Positions 22,757-35,040 of a stretch of 64,000 nucleotides of DNA are shown in pieces. The notes beneath the pieces are model-generated. The model worked only from the letters and a program-made list of their open reading frames with translations, did not search any database and was not told the origin of the DNA. The DNA is from Tilletiaria anomala UBC 951 (lineage: Eukaryota; Basidiomycota; Exobasidiomycetes; Georgefischeriales; Tilletiariaceae). A program made the translations under genes and the position numbers. Every line of letters starts with the position of its first letter. The stretch's first letter is position 1. Location: assembly GCF_000711695.1 (NCBI RefSeq), contig NW_013547007.1:124001-188000 (forward strand). The letters are read 5' to 3'.

Positions 22757-25700
22757 GAAAGGACTCGAAGGATGGGCAAAGAGCGCTCGAATCGACAGAA
22801 TGATTCTCGATGGAAAGATGAACTTCCCTCTGCCAAAAATAGGCTATCGAAGCATCCTCACTGCAACAAGGTTTTGAATCGATTGGAGTGCCACAACTTG
22901 CAAGCCTCTGGCGAGCTCTGAAACAGCCTCTCTCAGTGGGTATTGCCTAGCCTTGCTGATGGCTGCCGCCCCCGATCCTGATCCCAGGAGATCACTTCTC
23001 CTCTACTTGAAGAGTTAAATGGTGCCATGCACTTCGGTAACGCTGCAACATAAAAAGCATCCATGCAAGCCGACTTGCAACCTCCAAAGAAACAGTGGCA
23101 GCAAAAAAGTGGGGCCGTTGATGTCGTGTTGGAATAGCTTTGCTCGTTGAGTTGGACTGCTGTCGCCAGTTGCAGCGTTTGCTCGCCTTCCCTTACATGG
23201 ATCAGAGCGGAGACAATGTGGTAGTGATGTGATTGGCTTTCCTTAAGAACTCTCCTTGAGTGTATACAGAGCACTCTCGGCTACCCTAGGCTGTCGCCTC
23301 TCCAGTTGAATCTTACCAGTCCTTGGCTGTTGGTGTAGGCTGCAGCCTGGCTGGCTTCACTTGGCTTGACGGCTCGCCCAACGCAGCCATGCGTTGATGA
23401 ACGTTGTACGAGCTTCGTGCTTGGGGGAGTTGGTGGACTTGGGACTTGTGTGTGGAAGTGAACCATGAAAGGTTCATGCAAATTATGTTTAAGATGATTG
23501 ATGGCAGAGCAGCAAAGAAACGAGTTGTAACGCATAGGCTGCCAAGGGCCTTATCCGCACCAGTCACCATGCCGATATACACATCAGAACACCTCTGGGG
23601 TGCGATTCGATTGCGGAAGGATGCCAGGGTTCCACAGTCCAAGGCCCAGGAGCCTGTACAAGAGGGAAGTGTTTACTGGAGCTCAGGGGAGGGGGGGATA
23701 TGATGAGCTGGCTTATTGCACCTTGCACAGCGGCCTAGGTGCTACATGCAGTAGCTCACAGCTTGGAAACTCGGAGCGGCTCGACGTCTTGCCTATTTGA
23801 CGTTCCGACAGCCTCTGACCCATCGAGTCTCATCACTCGAAGGTCGACGAATGAGTCTCAGTCATCCTGAATGAGGCCTTCGATCGTCAATGATAAATCA
23901 GCGAATCGATGTTGACGAGAAGAGGATACCAACGTGTGGCTGACGTCCTGCTTGACCACTTTGCCGTTTGAGTCGCGGGCCTTAACGATTCATGAGATGC
24001 CCATGGCACTTTGGCAGGCCCTTCTTGTTCCTTGTTCATCCCTTCATTGCCTCATCTTTTCACCGTAGTTCGATATTCGTGGATGGCTTTTTTGGCTGTG
24101 GCAATGTCTTCGTCTCTCATACACTGGTCGTTTTGGCTGCGGTTGTGGCCTGTGGTGGCTGTTTGCCTCTGCTCATCGCTTCATTGATTGCTTCATCAAT
24201 CCATCCCTTCCGCCTTCCATCGTTCCCTCCATCGATGTGGCTTCTTGTGTCACCGTGGAAAGCTCTCCTGCTGCTCTATAGGGAGATGGCCTCCCGAGGT
24301 GGCCGGCAATGCCAAGCCCAAACTCTGAAAGGCAATGGCTGCCTGTACCTGCCCGTGCTTGACGTTTGGTCAACTGACAAACTATCACATACTCACTTCT
24401 ACGGGCATTTTTGATGTCCCTCTCATGGGCCGGGGCGTCTCGAAGAGGCATTTTCAGAGTTTTCTGGGCGCGAATGTGAGACGAACAGACGCAACTGCAG
24501 TACGTGAGTGCACTGTGCCGGTATCTCGGGCGTACGAGTGGCACAGAGTGCTGGTAGTACCTGGGAGGACTGCTCTGTCACCACATTTACTTCCATTCCG
24601 AAACATTCATATGTGACATTGGAAGAAACGCGGAATTTTCAAGACAAGCCACACGACAAACCAGTTCCATCGTTTTGTCCACCGTTTTCCCGTTTCCCAG
24701 CGGCTCACGCCTCTTGCACCAGCCTTCCCAACAAGGAAGGTCGGCAGCCCACGGACAGCCTGCGACAGCCCTTGGTCCCGACACTACAGTGGTGAAAGTC
24801 TATGAGCGACAAGCCTGAGGTGCCGTGGAGTGCGGTAATGAACCGGCAGAGACATGAAACCACTGTGGAACCTGACTGCATCCACAGTTCATATGGACGT
24901 TTGCAACTATGTATATAGTATGTGCATATAGCGTATGTAATAATCCTGACGTGTCGATATTGAGGTGCTTTGATGCTTAAGGCCTAAAGTGCAAGTGCGC
25001 TCTGGATTGTGAAACAGGATTAGAGGATGCCAATATCCAAGGCCTTCCCCAGGAAGTGACCACTGACCAGAATGAAGAGCATAGAAGCGAACGCCTGAGA
25101 GAATGACTGCATGAACTTATAGATGCAGGAACGATGAATCAATGGGTTAAATGTTGACCGTGAACGCTGTGCAAGTCGCACTTAAAATCTGAGGCAAGCA
25201 AGTGGCTTGCGGGTTGGGGGTTGCGGATGGTGGCTAGTTGGTCATATATATATACGTACACACACCGGGCATTGCAACAGGCTGAAGGAGTGTTACCTGC
25301 GGGGTAAAGAAAGGTAAAAGAAATTAGTGAGTTCCACCTTCTGGCAACGCAGAATCTAGCAATTCCGACGGGATCCACAGCGGCATGTCCGTATTGCAAC
25401 AGCTCACACCATGCTTAGGACAGCTATCTCGTACGTGCTGTCCCAACCTGTACTTTATGTGAGCAAAAATCACAGTGTCCGAAAGTCCAAATTGCTCGAC
25501 GCCTGACCACGGTGAGTCAATGTCATCAAGGCCACGCTAATGCGCAGGCTAGTACTAGAGGTCTATTGGCCGCTCAGAGCGTCAGGCAACCTCAAACATG
25601 ACGAAAACGTTATATGCTTATGCTCAAGATATGGGCCGGGATTAGATTTTCGGCCAAGACTCTGGAGGAACTGGAGCTAGCCAGGGTGCGTTGGAAGCTT

Positions 25701-28700
25701 TGGCAAGGAAAGAAGAACAATTGTCTTGGTCATTTTTTCGAATCCGAGGCCTGACTTTCTACATGTGGGTGGGTTATGACACGGTTCCCTGTTGTGACTG
25801 CCTGGTTCACAGCGCAACCTTCTGCGGATCTTCACATCAATCAGCACTTCAAAGCCTTCACCTCCGTCTCAAACTGGTATTTGTGAAATAAAGTCCGTTG
25901 AGCATTAACCATTCCATTTACACACCAGAGACTACACGTTGGCAGCGAGATGATGCGATGAGAGACTTCATTAAACTAGTTATCCCAGTCCACCCAAGTC
26001 CAGTCTAAGACGGCTCAAGCTGGCACTCAAGAACCGACTATAGTGAAGGTCCTAGCCCTCATCGACTCTGGTCAGGAAGTGCTACCGACTTGTAATAAAA
26101 GTCTGAGGCTGAAAATGTATTTTAATATTCACGTCGATTCCTTTCATCAATGCGGCAAGGATCCACAGCCTTGTCGTACTCAATAAAGGTCAAGCAATAC
26201 ATAAAGCCACTGCTCTTTCATAAAGCTGTCAGCAACAGTTGTGTCCGCAAAATCCCGACCACACATGCTGCCCGCAACCCCACGCTCATATCCATAGCGG
26301 ACACGAGAGACGCGCCAAGACGTGCCACACTCACGCGTGGCAACCTTAGGTCCTGCTATGAATTGGTCAAGGCGGATCTGAACATGTGACGCGCCGGGAG
26401 ATTCCGGTCTCGCAGAGTCGCTCACACAAGTATTCCAGGATGGACAGCGGAGCACCAAGGAGGTACATGTATGTAAGTATGGCGCATGTGTGGTCGAGAA
26501 AGGGCGAGATGTCAAAGGAGTTCAAAAACCGCACTACTTTCCCCAAATGTTTTGGCGCTGAACAGACGTGGGAGAGCTATCTGCGTTGCTTTCCAGTTTC
26601 CACCTTCTCCGCTGAGTGTGGACTCTGGAAAAAAGACGCGCTCGTTGATGGTCTGTCCTTGCGATCACTGACAAGGTTGCTCGCACGCACAGTCGCACTG
26701 AAAAGCCGAGAAGGACGGACGAGGATGAAGCAACACCGCGGAGAGACGGCCCCGACTGCCCTACGCTCACGCAGCTGGGAGCTAACTTGGTGACACAGTT
26801 TCATGAGCTGCAATGATGCAACGCAGGCAGCCTGGAGCACCCAAGTTCATGAATCGTAAGAGTCCGCGGCCCTTCTCTTCCATCTCAAGCTGGATATTAC
26901 CTACACCGAAGCAAGTCGACGAAGAATCGGATGGGACTGATGGCCGCGAAAGCGCTGTGGTGAGGAGTGAAGACTGCACACGAGGGGCATTTGATGAGAC
27001 ACACGTCACCCACGTCGAGCAACCATTGCTGTGCTGCAACGGAGGACTTCGCGCTGGTGATGGGGCGGGTGCCAAGGTGGTGAAGGAGGTCTTGGGAGTC
27101 GTAGTATGTCGCAGCACAGCAATGACGCCTGAAAGTAGGTGACTTGTTGAGGGCCGAAACACTGACTACTAACGCCTGACTTCTCGACGTGGCAGGCGTG
27201 TGAATGGCAGGTGCCAGGTCACTTTTCGGTATTCTCGTCATCTTGCTACATGGCAAGAGAGAACATGCCAGCGGAGCTCCCGGAAAAGGGTCCGACGATT
27301 GGAATGGAGCAATGTGAAGTTAAGACTTTGCGCTCCACTCTCCAGTCTCCAATTATGTGCATGTATGTACGATGATCCATGAGAAGCGAATTGACTTGCG
27401 CAGGCGGAAACAGGAACAACTCGCCACGACAGAGGATCTACGACAATGTGGACAAGTTGGAGCAGCATTCGAGTGGCGCTGTTTCGAGTTAGTTGACCAT
27501 CCCACGCATACGCTGGCATTTCCGGCGCTGGCAATGCAAAGCTGACTAGGCCGCGGTCGCCAGAGTCAGCAAAGCAACTTCAAATGTAGGAGGTGAGATT
27601 GAAGGGGAGAGAGCGTCGCCAGTGCCGCTTCATTGGAGATCGTGGGATGGGAGCGAGCGATGGCCCCATTGCGCTGCGGTCTGCATAGATGAGTTTGCGA
27701 CACAGTGGTCAGGAGCTATTGTGAGCTCTTGATGAAAGGATGAAGACGATGATACCCTGCTTTGACCACCAAAAGATCCAAACAGCCAGGAAAGCTGAGT
27801 GCGAAAGAAGGTTCGATCTAAAATGATGGGGAACTCGAAGGAGTTTATAAGCACTGCAGTAGGCGACAGGCGAGAATGGAGCTCGAATAACCAGCCTCTA
27901 TCATACGGAGGGGCCGACAGTCTGCAAAAGATACACGGGTCCGCGGTGCGAGCCCGACACACAGAAGAGAGTGGAGAGCGTGTGAAAGTTTGGCAAGCAT
28001 GAGCGCTTGATGAGTGGAGAAATTGGACAAATTGATCCAGCGAGAAGCGCGTGTGGAAACTAGAAAGTACGTGAGCCAACCTGGACCCTAGTTCCTGCTG
28101 CCACGCGCCTCACGGTTTTGGCCGACGGGGAAGTGCTCTACTCCTTTTGGACTTCCCTTCAACCACTCCTCGCCCCTGCCACTGCCAGGCCCTGTCTGCC
28201 TCGATAGTCGATGCATCCTCCTCGCGCTTCGTCGCCCGTCCGCAAAGCAGCTCGACGCTCCGCTCGCACGCGGACAGTTTTGCCGACGGACGCACCAGGG
28301 CTGACACTTCGCAGAAGCATGTACGTACATAATTTTTGTCGCTCGCGTGGCTGTTTGGAGTGAGCATATCTGATTATCTAGGTACAAAAGAGTGGGAAGG
28401 GCGGAGTCGCTATGGAGAAGATCACTGCGTGTCTGAACCAATTTCCAACGTTGTCCTAGTGGCAGATTGCTGGCTGGCCGCACTCTGTTTGCGGCTGGCT
28501 TGACCACATCGCTCCTGTTGCTAGCGCACGAGGGTGCCTGGCGACATGTACTCGGGGTTTTTGTCGCAGTCAACCCCTGCACGGCTCACGGCGCGCACCT
28601 GCATGTCACGTGTTCCGAGAGCGAGAGGAACGGCCTGGAGACCAGAGAAAGAGAAAGAGAGTAAGGAACGTGTACGTGGCGTCGCGTAAGGCAGCGCTTT

Positions 28701-29094
28701 CAGCCAGTTTGAGGAGATTGGGATGGGTTCGCATGAAAATGCAAGTTTCATCGTCCCTGCCATGGAAATGGAGACGCTGTCACTGTGAGGGTTACGAGAA
28801 CCAGGCTCGCGTGAATGTAATTAGCTGCTGTGCGGTCACTGTGTGTGGAACGAGACTGCAAGTGGATTCATACATAGGTATCCTGCACACATATTGGACC
28901 AAAGATTCGGGCCACAGCCAAGTCGCCAGACCGGGATTGGGGGATTCCACTTTCCAGATTGGAGGAGCAGTAAGTGCGCTCGCATACACACTCTTTCTAT
29001 ATGCGGGCAGGAAGGGTTAGGCTGCAGTTGGCTGGGGTAGGGTCCCATCCCTGGGGAGGAAAGAGAGCTGCGCGATCACTTGCTGAGGGCGGCA
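22757..29094. other. 6.3 kb gene-poor region
   Basis: No gene with recognisable domains or coherent exon structure was found on either strand. The sequence is less GC-rich than the coding parts, with local AT-rich runs (24905-24960, 25240-25262). Open frames are short and mutually contradictory. The longest with an ATG are 23992-24414 (+, 140 codons, hydrophobic start) and 26813-27142 (+, 109 codons); neither resembles a known family. A short frame with membrane character is listed at 25020-25112. The right part must include the promoter of the Zn2Cys6 gene; long untranslated leaders or non-coding RNAs are possible. Confidence 0.5.
25020..25112 (-). CDS. Possible 30-residue membrane micro-ORF or last exon of a small gene
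   Basis: From an ATG at 25112 the frame reads MQSFSQAFASMLFILVSGHF and ends after LGKALDIGIL, a 30-residue product with one membrane-length hydrophobic run. It could be a tiny membrane protein, the last exon of a longer gene spliced at the AAG just before the ATG, or chance. Upstream the frame is open for about 23 codons. No family is recognised. Confidence 0.2.
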   Translation of the reverse strand: MQSFSQAFASMLFILVSGHFLGKALDIGIL

Positions 29095-32000
29095 ATGGTA
29101 CACAGGGCCATCGTCGGCGCGTCCGCACCACCACCGCCTCCATTCTCGTTGCCGGCGCCGCACCCTCCTCCACATTCATTCCAGCAGCACGCAGATCACC
29201 ATCCACATCATCATCTTCATCACCATCAACGGCCACCATCGCTTTCCCATGTCCATCAGCGCCGACATCCTTGGGACGAAGCTGCTCGCAGCGCTGATTC
29301 TGCGGCGGGAGTTGCAGACAACGGCGGAAGCGTCGGCAACTTTCCCCTTCTGCACCACCTCAACCAACTGCCACCGCCCATCCATTCGCTGTCCCCCAAT
29401 AGCGGAAGCTCCGCCTCGTGGGGTCCGACAGCTGCTTCCCTCCGCTCTGCGCACGGATCGTTCCATGAATCTGAAAGCTCGACGACATACCCTCGCAACT
29501 CTCACGACCTCCCGCAGCAACTGCTCGGTAGCGACGGACGTCTCGCCGCTGCTACTCCAGCACCATCGCCGCTGCCGTCGCTGACATACTCACCAGCGCA
29601 TAAACTTCGCCGTTCTTCACCTGCTGTGGGACCTACGCTTGAGAACGTGTTATCTCCCCCACGAGGTTACCAGCCTTCGTCGTCAAAAGAAGCGGCGATC
29701 ATGCATCCCCCGGCTCGCGGCCCGCATCAAGGTGGCTTTTCCCAGCACCAGCATCAGCATGCCCCTCACACGGTCATGCTTCCATCCGCATACAGTCATT
29801 CCATGCTGCCTGCTGGCGCCGGGCTGCCGCATGTCGTGCACGAGCAACACCATCTCGGCAGCTACGCGCACGGTCAAGGACACCAGCACACACACGTACC
29901 TGTTGTCTCTGTTGCTGCGGCGCACGAAGCGATCCTTCGAGGCTCGTGGGACGCGTCGCAAGGTCAACACCTGCATCAACGCGCGCATTCGTACGACTCC
30001 GCGCAGCAGTCTTATGGTGATCCGACGTCGATGCAAATGCCGCAGCATGCGAGCATACCGCCGCCGCATCCAGTTTCTTCCTCGCATCAGTCGCTTCGGA
30101 GCGCAGAACAAGCACACCGGTCGGGCAACGGAGTCTTTGCTACCAGTTCTGCAGCACACACCGCCCCCAGCAGCATGCCGAACGGCAGCACCAGCCTCGA
30201 CAAGAAGAATGCTGGGGCTGCTGCAACGGTGACGGCGAGGGTGCGGAGCACGGCGCCGGGTAGACTGTCGCTGGAGGAGGTGCGTCCGTACCGTTCGCGC
30301 AAGAATCGACCGTGCGACTTTTGCCGTTCGCGCAAGAGCCGCTGCGTCGTGTACAACCCGGAAGCGCCATGCTACCTCTGCGGGCTCAACGGCCGCGCAT
30401 GCACCTTTGTCAGCGGGACCACCAAGCGCAGACGCGCGCCCAAGAAGCAAGTACCCTCTGCTGGCGACATTGGTCTGCGCAATACGAAGCGGGCCTGCAA
30501 GGTGAAGGGCAAGGCAAAGGGCAAGAACAAGGCCGCAGCTGGGGCCGGTAACTGGAATGCCTCTGCAGCTACCGGTGCTGAATCAGCGGAAGACGATGGT
30601 AACGATGAGGAGGAAGGGGAAGAGGAGGAGGAGGAGGAAGAAGACGACGACGAAGGGGAACAGCAGGAAGAGGAGGATGAGGAGGATGAGGAGAATCCGA
30701 GACCGCCGAAACGCACTACGTCGGGCTTTGGTATCCCCACCAAAGGTAAGGCATCAGACAAGCCATCGAGGTGGCACATTGCGGCGCGACAACGAAGCGT
30801 CAGTGCATCCATTACCACCGCCTCGCTTTCGTCCGGCAGCGGGCGCGGCTCCGCGCATGACCGGTTCCACGGCCTGATCAACGAGATCATCGCCGGCGAG
30901 GAGTACGCGGACGAAGTCGAGGATGGTCCGGGCGACAACTTGGACGATGCGGCGCACTCGGACAGCGCGGCGCACCACATGGAAGGCACCAAGAGCGGCC
31001 CGACGCCTTTCGTCATGGGTTCCTCCTCGTCGCAGGATCCGATCCTGCAACAGGCTGTGCATTCGTTCCGCCAGAGCACGGCCGGCCAGCAAGACGGCTT
31101 GGGTGCAGCAAGAGGCGGTAACGATCCCGCCGTGGTGGGCTCGCTAGGTAATGATGTTGCAGGCTCGTCTTCCAAACGAGATTCCACCTCGGGCGGCGCC
31201 GAGGCCAATTCAGCGGCTGCTCCCGCCGCCGCAGCGGTGGGAGCACGCACCCTGCCACACGCAACGAAAGGCGAGAAGAGCTCGTCATTCGAGACCAAGA
31301 AGCTGGCGAGCCTGAGCATCGATCCGCTCTTCCCGTCCAACTCGAAGCCGCCGCTGCTGCCACTCGAGGTGCGGCGCGTGACGCAGGACTCGTCCTCGCG
31401 CGCCGTCTTCTTCGCTTTTGTCGAGAACCCGTACAGCCGCGGCGACCAGGGCAACAGCAAGGCTATCGGCCAGGATGGCTACGATAAGTTCAAGGCGGCC
31501 ATCAAGGGGCGTAGAAAGCATCTCATGGAGCTGTACGCGACACGCGATGCAGCTGCTTTCCCCATCCTCTCGCATACTCAGCGCAGGGACTATCGCTGCG
31601 CCATCCAGGATGTAAATGCTCGCGCGAATAGCACCGCCGATGCTGCTAACGACTTCGGCGCAGGCGCTGGCTCCGGGCCCTGCTCCAGTTCTCTGATGAC
31701 AGCGGATGAGGAGCCGGAGCCTCCGCTTCCAACGCTCCTTGCGCACGCCAGCCTTGCAACGGCCTCGGTGTACGAGCCGTCGATCCGCAGCATTGGCAAG
31801 GAGGCGTGGGCGGACGACCTGCACTCGCTCAAAGAGCAGTTCGAACATGCCAGTTTGCTGACGCTACAGATTGCCCTGACGGATCTATGTGGACGACCAA
31901 GTCTTAACATGGGCGGCAATTACAAAGTCTTGTGTCAGGTGAATGCCGCCTCTCAAGACATGACACCATGTTATTAATCTTGCGACCTACGCTGAGATAC

Positions 32001-33479
32001 TTCTCTCTTCACGCAGGCTTATGCTCTGGCGCACATGCTCGGCCTGCACATTGACTGCTCGACCTGGAAGTTCAGCAAGCATGAGCGAGATTTGCGCATT
32101 CGCGTCTGGTGGGCTCTCTACATCCACGACAAGATGTCCTCGCTCTGCTGGGGCAAGCCGAGCATGATCCACGCGAATGACTTTTCTACGCCGCTGCCAC
32201 ACCGCCGCGGCTCGCCGTGCGCGCAGCACATCGAAGACGCCGAGCTGCAAGCGTTTGGGTTCAACCTGAACTATGAGATCCGCGTTGGCCAGCACACACC
32301 CGGAGATACGTTTGTCAGCCTCACAAAGCTGACCATCATCCTCGACGAGATCCTCAGCGAATTCCACAGTGCGAGAGGTTACATGCAGGAGCGCGACGCG
32401 TTCACCGTCGCAAAAAAGGTTAAGACGTACATGGTCGAGATCGAGGATTGGAAGGCCGCTCTCCCCGGCACGCTTCGTGCGGTATTCGAACACGTGCCAA
32501 CTTCAGACCCTGATAGCGCCAACGAGGAGCTGAGGGCAGCTTGGAAAGTGCCAGGGACCAGTGAGTTTTGTATTATTTCTCTGTTTGATCAGACTACGAA
32601 TACTCAAGCTACCGCTGCTTTGTCCTCCACAGAATCACTGGTACTCTCATACTTTGGGCTGCTCATCTTACTCTGTCGAACCTCCCTGGACAGTGTGACT
32701 GGCGTCGATTCCTTTGATCCCTGCCGGGTCATGCCAGTGCATCGCGCTGCGTTGCAAGCGGCGACGATGCTGACCGAGTTTATGGAGAGCTTGGATGCGG
32801 ACGATTTCCTCGGCTTCTGGGTGCATTGTGGGTCCTTCTCATGGCTCGTTGGATGCTTGTGTTGCTCTCGCTGACGGCTGGTGCCTTCACAGACGGATCT
32901 CACCATCTTTCAAGCTGCGTCTCGTTACTCGCACGCCTTGCCCTCGGCTTCTCCGGCATGGAAGAACCTGAGCTTCTGCGGCTCTCTACTCAAGTATTCT
33001 TCCGCCTGATGAGCGTCTTCGCCGAAGCCCTGCGGCTTTACTCTTGGGATCTTGCCAATCTGGGCCTCTCACGTTGTCGCGTTATCCTACCAGCATTGCA
33101 ATCTCGAATTCCAGAACTGGCAGACATACCTGCGCACCTGAGAGAGACACTACAGACACCTGCACGTCCTGAATCCAACTCGTCGTTCGGTCCGCTCGAC
33201 TCCTCCACAACGGATGATATACTCACTGGGTACACCTTATCTTCCTTGACGCCCTTGGGCGAAAAGACGAGCACGTTCAACGATGGTGTGTCCATGGAAG
33301 CGCCTGTTGCGCCGCCGCTTCCCGTCACGGAGGGTACACAAAATCCCAGCTTCCAGCAGATCGACTGGCGCGCCATGGGTCTCACGGAGAACACTCACGG
33401 ATGGTTCCCGATCGGCAACTTCGACGGTCTGGGCGACATTGGCGTCTTGTATAACGATAATTGTAACACCGGATTTTGA
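29095..33479 (+). CDS. Zn(II)2Cys6 transcription activator, Dal81/TamA-like
   Basis: Nuclear fungal transcription factor. Four exons: 29095-31938, 32017-32560, 32633-32827 and 32893-33479; 1389 residues. The binuclear zinc cluster lies unusually far in, near residue 407: six cysteines run from CDFCRSRKSRC through PCYLCGLNGRAC with 2, 6, 8, 2 and 6 residues between them. A basic stretch (TTKRRRAPKKQ) follows, then a Lys-rich run and a Glu/Asp tract encoded at 30601-30699. The N-terminus is His/Gln/Pro-rich. The fungal-specific regulatory domain starts near residue 930 (LCGRPSLNMGGNYKVL) and continues with ALAHMLGLHIDCSTW and RIRVWWALYIHDKMSSLCWG, a pattern I associate with Dal81/TamA co-activators of nitrogen catabolism. 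The third intron (32561-32632) is 72 nt and has no stop in frame, so retention would still give a full protein. Zn2Cys6 family certain; Dal81 identity inferred. Confidence 0.85.
30601..30699 (+). repeat. Purine-rich low-complexity tract coding for Glu/Asp run
   Basis: Almost pure GAG/GAA/GAC/GAT codons inside the Zn2Cys6 gene encode a long acidic segment just after the DNA-binding region. It may act as an acidic activation or charge-balancing region; it is also prone to length change by slippage. Confidence 0.8.
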
Positions 33480-34339
33480 TGCCGTCACCAACGATACAGG
33501 ACTTTTAATATCGTTTCGAACACCTTGACATCTTTTCGGCTTTCATTCGCACTACTTAGCATGGTTGTAAGGTATTGGATCTATTTACTATGATGTGAGT
33601 AGAATGGAGGAACAGAATTTGTAGGAGGGGAAGTGTACCCGCCGTTGATATTGATACTATTCACCAGTCTATTCGAAAGCAACTGCCCCTCGATTCTGTC
33701 TGTGTTTAATCTACCGGAGGCACGAGGGCACAAGGATCAAGTTAGCCAATCAGCATCAGCAAGAATGCCTACATCCCTATCGCGAGATCATTAAATTGGT
33801 GACTCGGCGCGCACAGGTAGCGGTGCGGGTCATCCCATGATTGTGAAACGCGACGCAGATGACAAGGCTGGGCCGCAGCCCCTGCTTCGCGAAATGGGCG
33901 ATTGCGGTATTTCGGAAGCATAGGGAATGGCGTCCGAGTGTAGCCTGCGATTCCGGGCCAAACTCTCTCGACACGCTTGCCTTCACTTGCTTGACCTCAG
34001 TGGACAAAGATGTCGCGTGGATACCATGCAAAATTTCGGAACATGCCGCCTTCGCCTCCGAGCATGGTAGATCCGACCACATTCGTGGTGCGTTGTTCTT
34101 CAGTGAGAATGTGACACCGCTGTCAAGGATCCTGGCCCCATCAGTGCCATTCTGCCGTGACACAAGATACTCAAAACACGAAGGCTGTGGATAAACAGGC
34201 TTGGTGCATTTGCGCGTTCCCGCTTCCAATACCTGGGCGCCATTCCGAGATGGCCGGCAAGGCCGCTGAAGTTCGGAGGTGGAAACACAGCTGAACAGTG
34301 AGATCGCCGTCAAAGGATGTTCTTCAAGTGGGGAAGCAG
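33480..34339. other. Intergenic region after the Zn2Cys6 gene
   Basis: 3' flank of the activator gene followed by sequence with no supported gene. Opposing short frames near 33777-34313 overlap each other and have no recognisable content. Confidence 0.4.
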
Positions 34340-35040
34340 TGCACTGGTGTACGCATTTATGGCAAGCTAACTTGCTCCACTGTCACGCTGCCACGAGCCG
34401 TGTGAAGCTTCCATGCATCTTCACCTTGCTCAAACGGTTCGACCCAAGTGTGCATATAAAGCAGCAATCCATTCTGTAAGCAGACCGTGCACAAACTTGA
34501 GCGGATACACCGATGCTGCCGGCCACTTGGCGACACAGGCGCAATCTTCAATCCGGCTGAGTTTCTGCGGCCGTTCAGCGCCCTCTATGAAGCGGGCTTC
34601 ATGCTCATCCAGCTGACTGTATACCTTGAACGCTTCATATGATGCTTTGCCGCATTCCCCAATTACCATGTTCATGTAGACGCCGAACTTCTTGCCCTCC
34701 AAGAAATCGCAAGGGAATCCCTCTCTCTTGACGATCTCGCGGACAAGCGCAAGCGCCTCTCGTTCGTTCTTGCGCACGTTGTGCACTTCATCTTTGCCAA
34801 CGATCTTCGATTATGTGTTGAAGCCAGCAAAGCAATCGGGCCTGATTTGACCACCGTTTCGGCCGTACGCTCCAAAGCAAATCTTCTTTGCCTCGAGCAG
34901 GACGACGGACAGTGGCAGATTCGGAGCGGCCACCAGTGTGTATGCTTCCACAGTGCCACTGATGCCCAAGCCAACAACAGCGACTGAACCCCGCTCGCCT
35001 GGCAGAGGAGCTTTCTCCTTGTATTCAAAGAGCGGCAAGG
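34340..35040 (-). pseudogene. Decayed FAD-dependent amino-acid-oxidase-like (DAO family) gene
   Basis: The minus strand encodes an FAD-binding Rossmann start, SVAVVGLGISGTVEAYTLV, then VVLLEAKKICFGAYGRNGGQ and RPDCFAGFNT, as in fungal DAO-family oxidoreductases that oxidise amino acids or amines. An in-frame TAA follows at about 34811, where the family normally continues NTYSKI. The same frame then runs on with VRKNEREALALVREIVKREG, DFLEGKKFGVYMN and PAASVYPLKFVHGLL to a TGA at 34430. The next family segment (EQGEDAWKLHTARGSVTVEQ) continues only in another frame, and the C-terminal half is missing. At least one premature stop, one frame change and a 3' truncation are therefore present. Homology is clear by pattern. 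The N-terminal boundary is uncertain because the sequence above 35040 is not recognisable. Probably the relic of a host gene copy. Confidence 0.75.

Noticed and set aside
23992-24414. 140-codon plus-strand frame with hydrophobic start in the gene-poor region
   Set aside because: Encoded by a pyrimidine-rich stretch with repeated CTTCATT-like words; hydrophobicity follows from composition and no family is recognised.
26782-27162. Minus-strand frame that looks like a mitochondrial presequence
   Set aside because: It lacks an ATG at its start (GTG) and no continuing exon with conserved content was found.
30372-31460. Minus-strand frame of 362 codons opposite the Zn2Cys6 gene
   Set aside because: Its serine runs are the antisense of the Glu-rich tract; the plus strand carries the zinc cluster.
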